NCBI RefSeq assembly: GCF_902833645.1
Contig: NZ_CADFGE010000002.1
Coordinates: 685,158-749,157, forward strand
Direction of reading: 5' to 3'
Source: Paraburkholderia fungorum
GTDB taxonomy: Bacteria > Pseudomonadota > Gammaproteobacteria > Burkholderiales > Burkholderiaceae
Length of the DNA stretch: 64,000 bases
Under the pieces are notes generated by a model. The model saw only the letters and a list, made by a program, of their open reading frames with translations. It did no database searches and was not told where the DNA came from. Made by a program: the position numbers and the translations under genes. Positions 63,171-64,000 of the stretch are shown piece after piece; the first letter of the stretch is position 1; each line of letters starts with the position of its first letter.

Positions 63171-64000
63171 TCAGACCGTTTCGCGCTCGACGATCTGGAA
63201 ACCGACGTCGGTCACCCTGGCGTTGCTCTCGCCGCCCAGACGATCGAGCAGGCAGCGCGCGGCGGTGAGTCCGATGCGGGTACCGTCCACGCGCACGGTG
63301 GTGAGTTGCGGCGTGGTTTCGGCGGCGAATTCGAGGTCGCCGAAACCGCAGATCGACAGTTGCGACGGCACGCTCAAGCCGAGCTGTTTGCTCGCGCCAA
63401 GCACACCGAGCGCCAGCAGATCGGAACCGCAAAATACCGCGTCGAGTTGCGGCGCCTGTTCGAGCAGCGTCGGCAGTGCGGCTTTGCCGAGCGCAACCGA
63501 GCTCGGCGGCAACACCAGCACCTCGGCGACGTTGTGAATGCCCGCCTGTGCAAGCCGGTCGCGAAAACCGTCGCGGCGAGCGCGTGCGCGCTCGTCGTTC
63601 GCCGACACGAGGCCGGGTGTCCGCACATTGCGTTGCAGAAAGTGCCCGGCCACGGCGGCGCCGATCTGATAGTGCGAAAAGCCGACCAGCATGTCGATCG
63701 GCGTATCGGTCATATCCCAGGTTTCGACGATCGGCAGGCCCACATTGCGCAAGCGTTCACGCAAAGAATCCGTATGGGCAACACCGGTCAGCAACACACC
63801 TTCCGGACGCCGGCTCAGCACCGCGTCAAGCAAGGCCTCTTCGCTCGAATCGCTATAGCCGCTCAAGGCCAGCAACACCTGATAACCCGCGCGCGACATG
63901 GTCTCGCTGAACACCTGGATCGTGGTGGAAAACAGCGAATGGGAAATGGTCGGCACGATCGCCGCGATCAGCCGCGAACGCGCCGACGACAAACCGCCCG
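63171..64000 (-). CDS. LacI-family regulator, N-terminus off the window
   Basis: The visible 276 codons cover the hinge end and periplasmic-binding-like effector domain: SRLIAAIVPTISHSLFSTTI, QVLLALSGYSDSSEEALLDA, RPEGVLLTGVAHTD, VFCGSDLLALGVLGASKQLG and QLSICGFGDLEFAAETTPQL. The helix-turn-helix lies beyond the right edge. The closest type is the gluconate-repressor GntR branch, which senses sugar acids, in keeping with the adjacent acid-sugar operon. It may be co-transcribed with the GntR/FCD gene, 159 bp on. Confidence 0.92.
   Translation of the reverse strand, partial: GGLSSARSRLIAAIVPTISHSLFSTTIQVFSETMSRAGYQVLLALSGYSDSSEEALLDAVLSRRPEGVLLTGVAHTDSLRERLRNVGLPIVETWDMTDTPIDMLVGFSHYQIGAAVAGHFLQRNVRTPGLVSANDERARARRDGFRDRLAQAGIHNVAEVLVLPPSSVALGKAALPTLLEQAPQLDAVFCGSDLLALGVLGASKQLGLSVPSQLSICGFGDLEFAAETTPQLTTVRVDGTRIGLTAARCLLDRLGGESNARVTDVGFQIVERETV

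Overview
The window comes from a high-GC betaproteobacterium of the family Burkholderiaceae, most likely a Paraburkholderia. The evidence is a CeoAB/BpeEF-type efflux locus with its llpE gene, two DUF4148 proteins, a Gram-negative (OmpC-like) porin, DUF2917 and WXXGXW-type secreted proteins, and a soil or plant-associated catabolic repertoire. No rRNA, tRNA or CRISPR array is visible. Genus assignment is inference; the gene calls rest on motifs and gene order.

Layout. 1-4354: RND multidrug efflux operon (permease cut by the left edge, adaptor, llpE) with its divergent LysR regulator. 4578-8021: DUF4148 protein, a large palindromic repeat, a purine nucleoside permease-type exported protein, an aldo/keto reductase. 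8064-15939: minus-strand CDF transporter, giant NAD-glutamate dehydrogenase, alpha/beta hydrolase and M14 peptidase. 16231-19035: phnCDE phosphonate-type ABC importer behind a Pho-box-like site. 19250-20086: EamA transporter. 20106-25201: GABA catabolism (MocR/GabR regulator, gabT, gabD), with a second copy of the palindromic element lying between gabT and gabD. 25279-25690: abutting remnants of a porin and a LysR gene. 26317-32372: complete carnitine/acylcarnitine degradation locus (cdhR, caiX, cdhC, cdhA, cdhB, hocS-like). 32451-39217: esterase, quinone reductase/LysR pair, aldo/keto reductase/LysR pair, porin. 39600-49826: MFS remnant, orphan histidine kinase, S10 peptidase lipoprotein, EF-hand-like protein, Cys/Gly-repeat secreted protein with a coupled small protein, metallophosphoesterase, type Vd patatin autotransporter. 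49848-55296: two-component system with an embedded hydrolase, VirK/YbjX protein, DUF2917 protein, periplasmic OB-like protein. 55849-57051: pcaF thiolase. 57484-64000: D-erythronate/L-threonate operon (denD, otnI, otnC, otnK, ltnD) with a GntR/FCD regulator and a LacI-family regulator cut by the right edge.

How it works together. The locus is a mosaic of nutrient-scavenging modules, each with its own local regulator: GABA to succinate; acylcarnitine through carnitine to glycine betaine and acetoacetate; threonate and erythronate to dihydroxyacetone phosphate; beta-ketoadipate to succinyl-CoA and acetyl-CoA; phosphonate uptake under phosphate control; plus glutamate oxidation feeding 2-oxoglutarate to the TCA cycle.

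The most unusual signal is the pair of ~650 bp palindromic elements (5068-5714 and 23050-23695). Both have long inverted arms and carry compensatory substitutions. Both sit at the centre of an inverted base skew (G/T-rich on the left, A/C-rich on the right) that runs into the neighbouring genes whatever their orientation. A possible reading is recurrent breakage at the palindrome with strand-specific cytosine deamination. Secondary points are a llpE product lacking its catalytic serine, in-frame 9-bp tandem repeats in the phnD signal peptide, and a porin/LysR double truncation explicable by one deletion.
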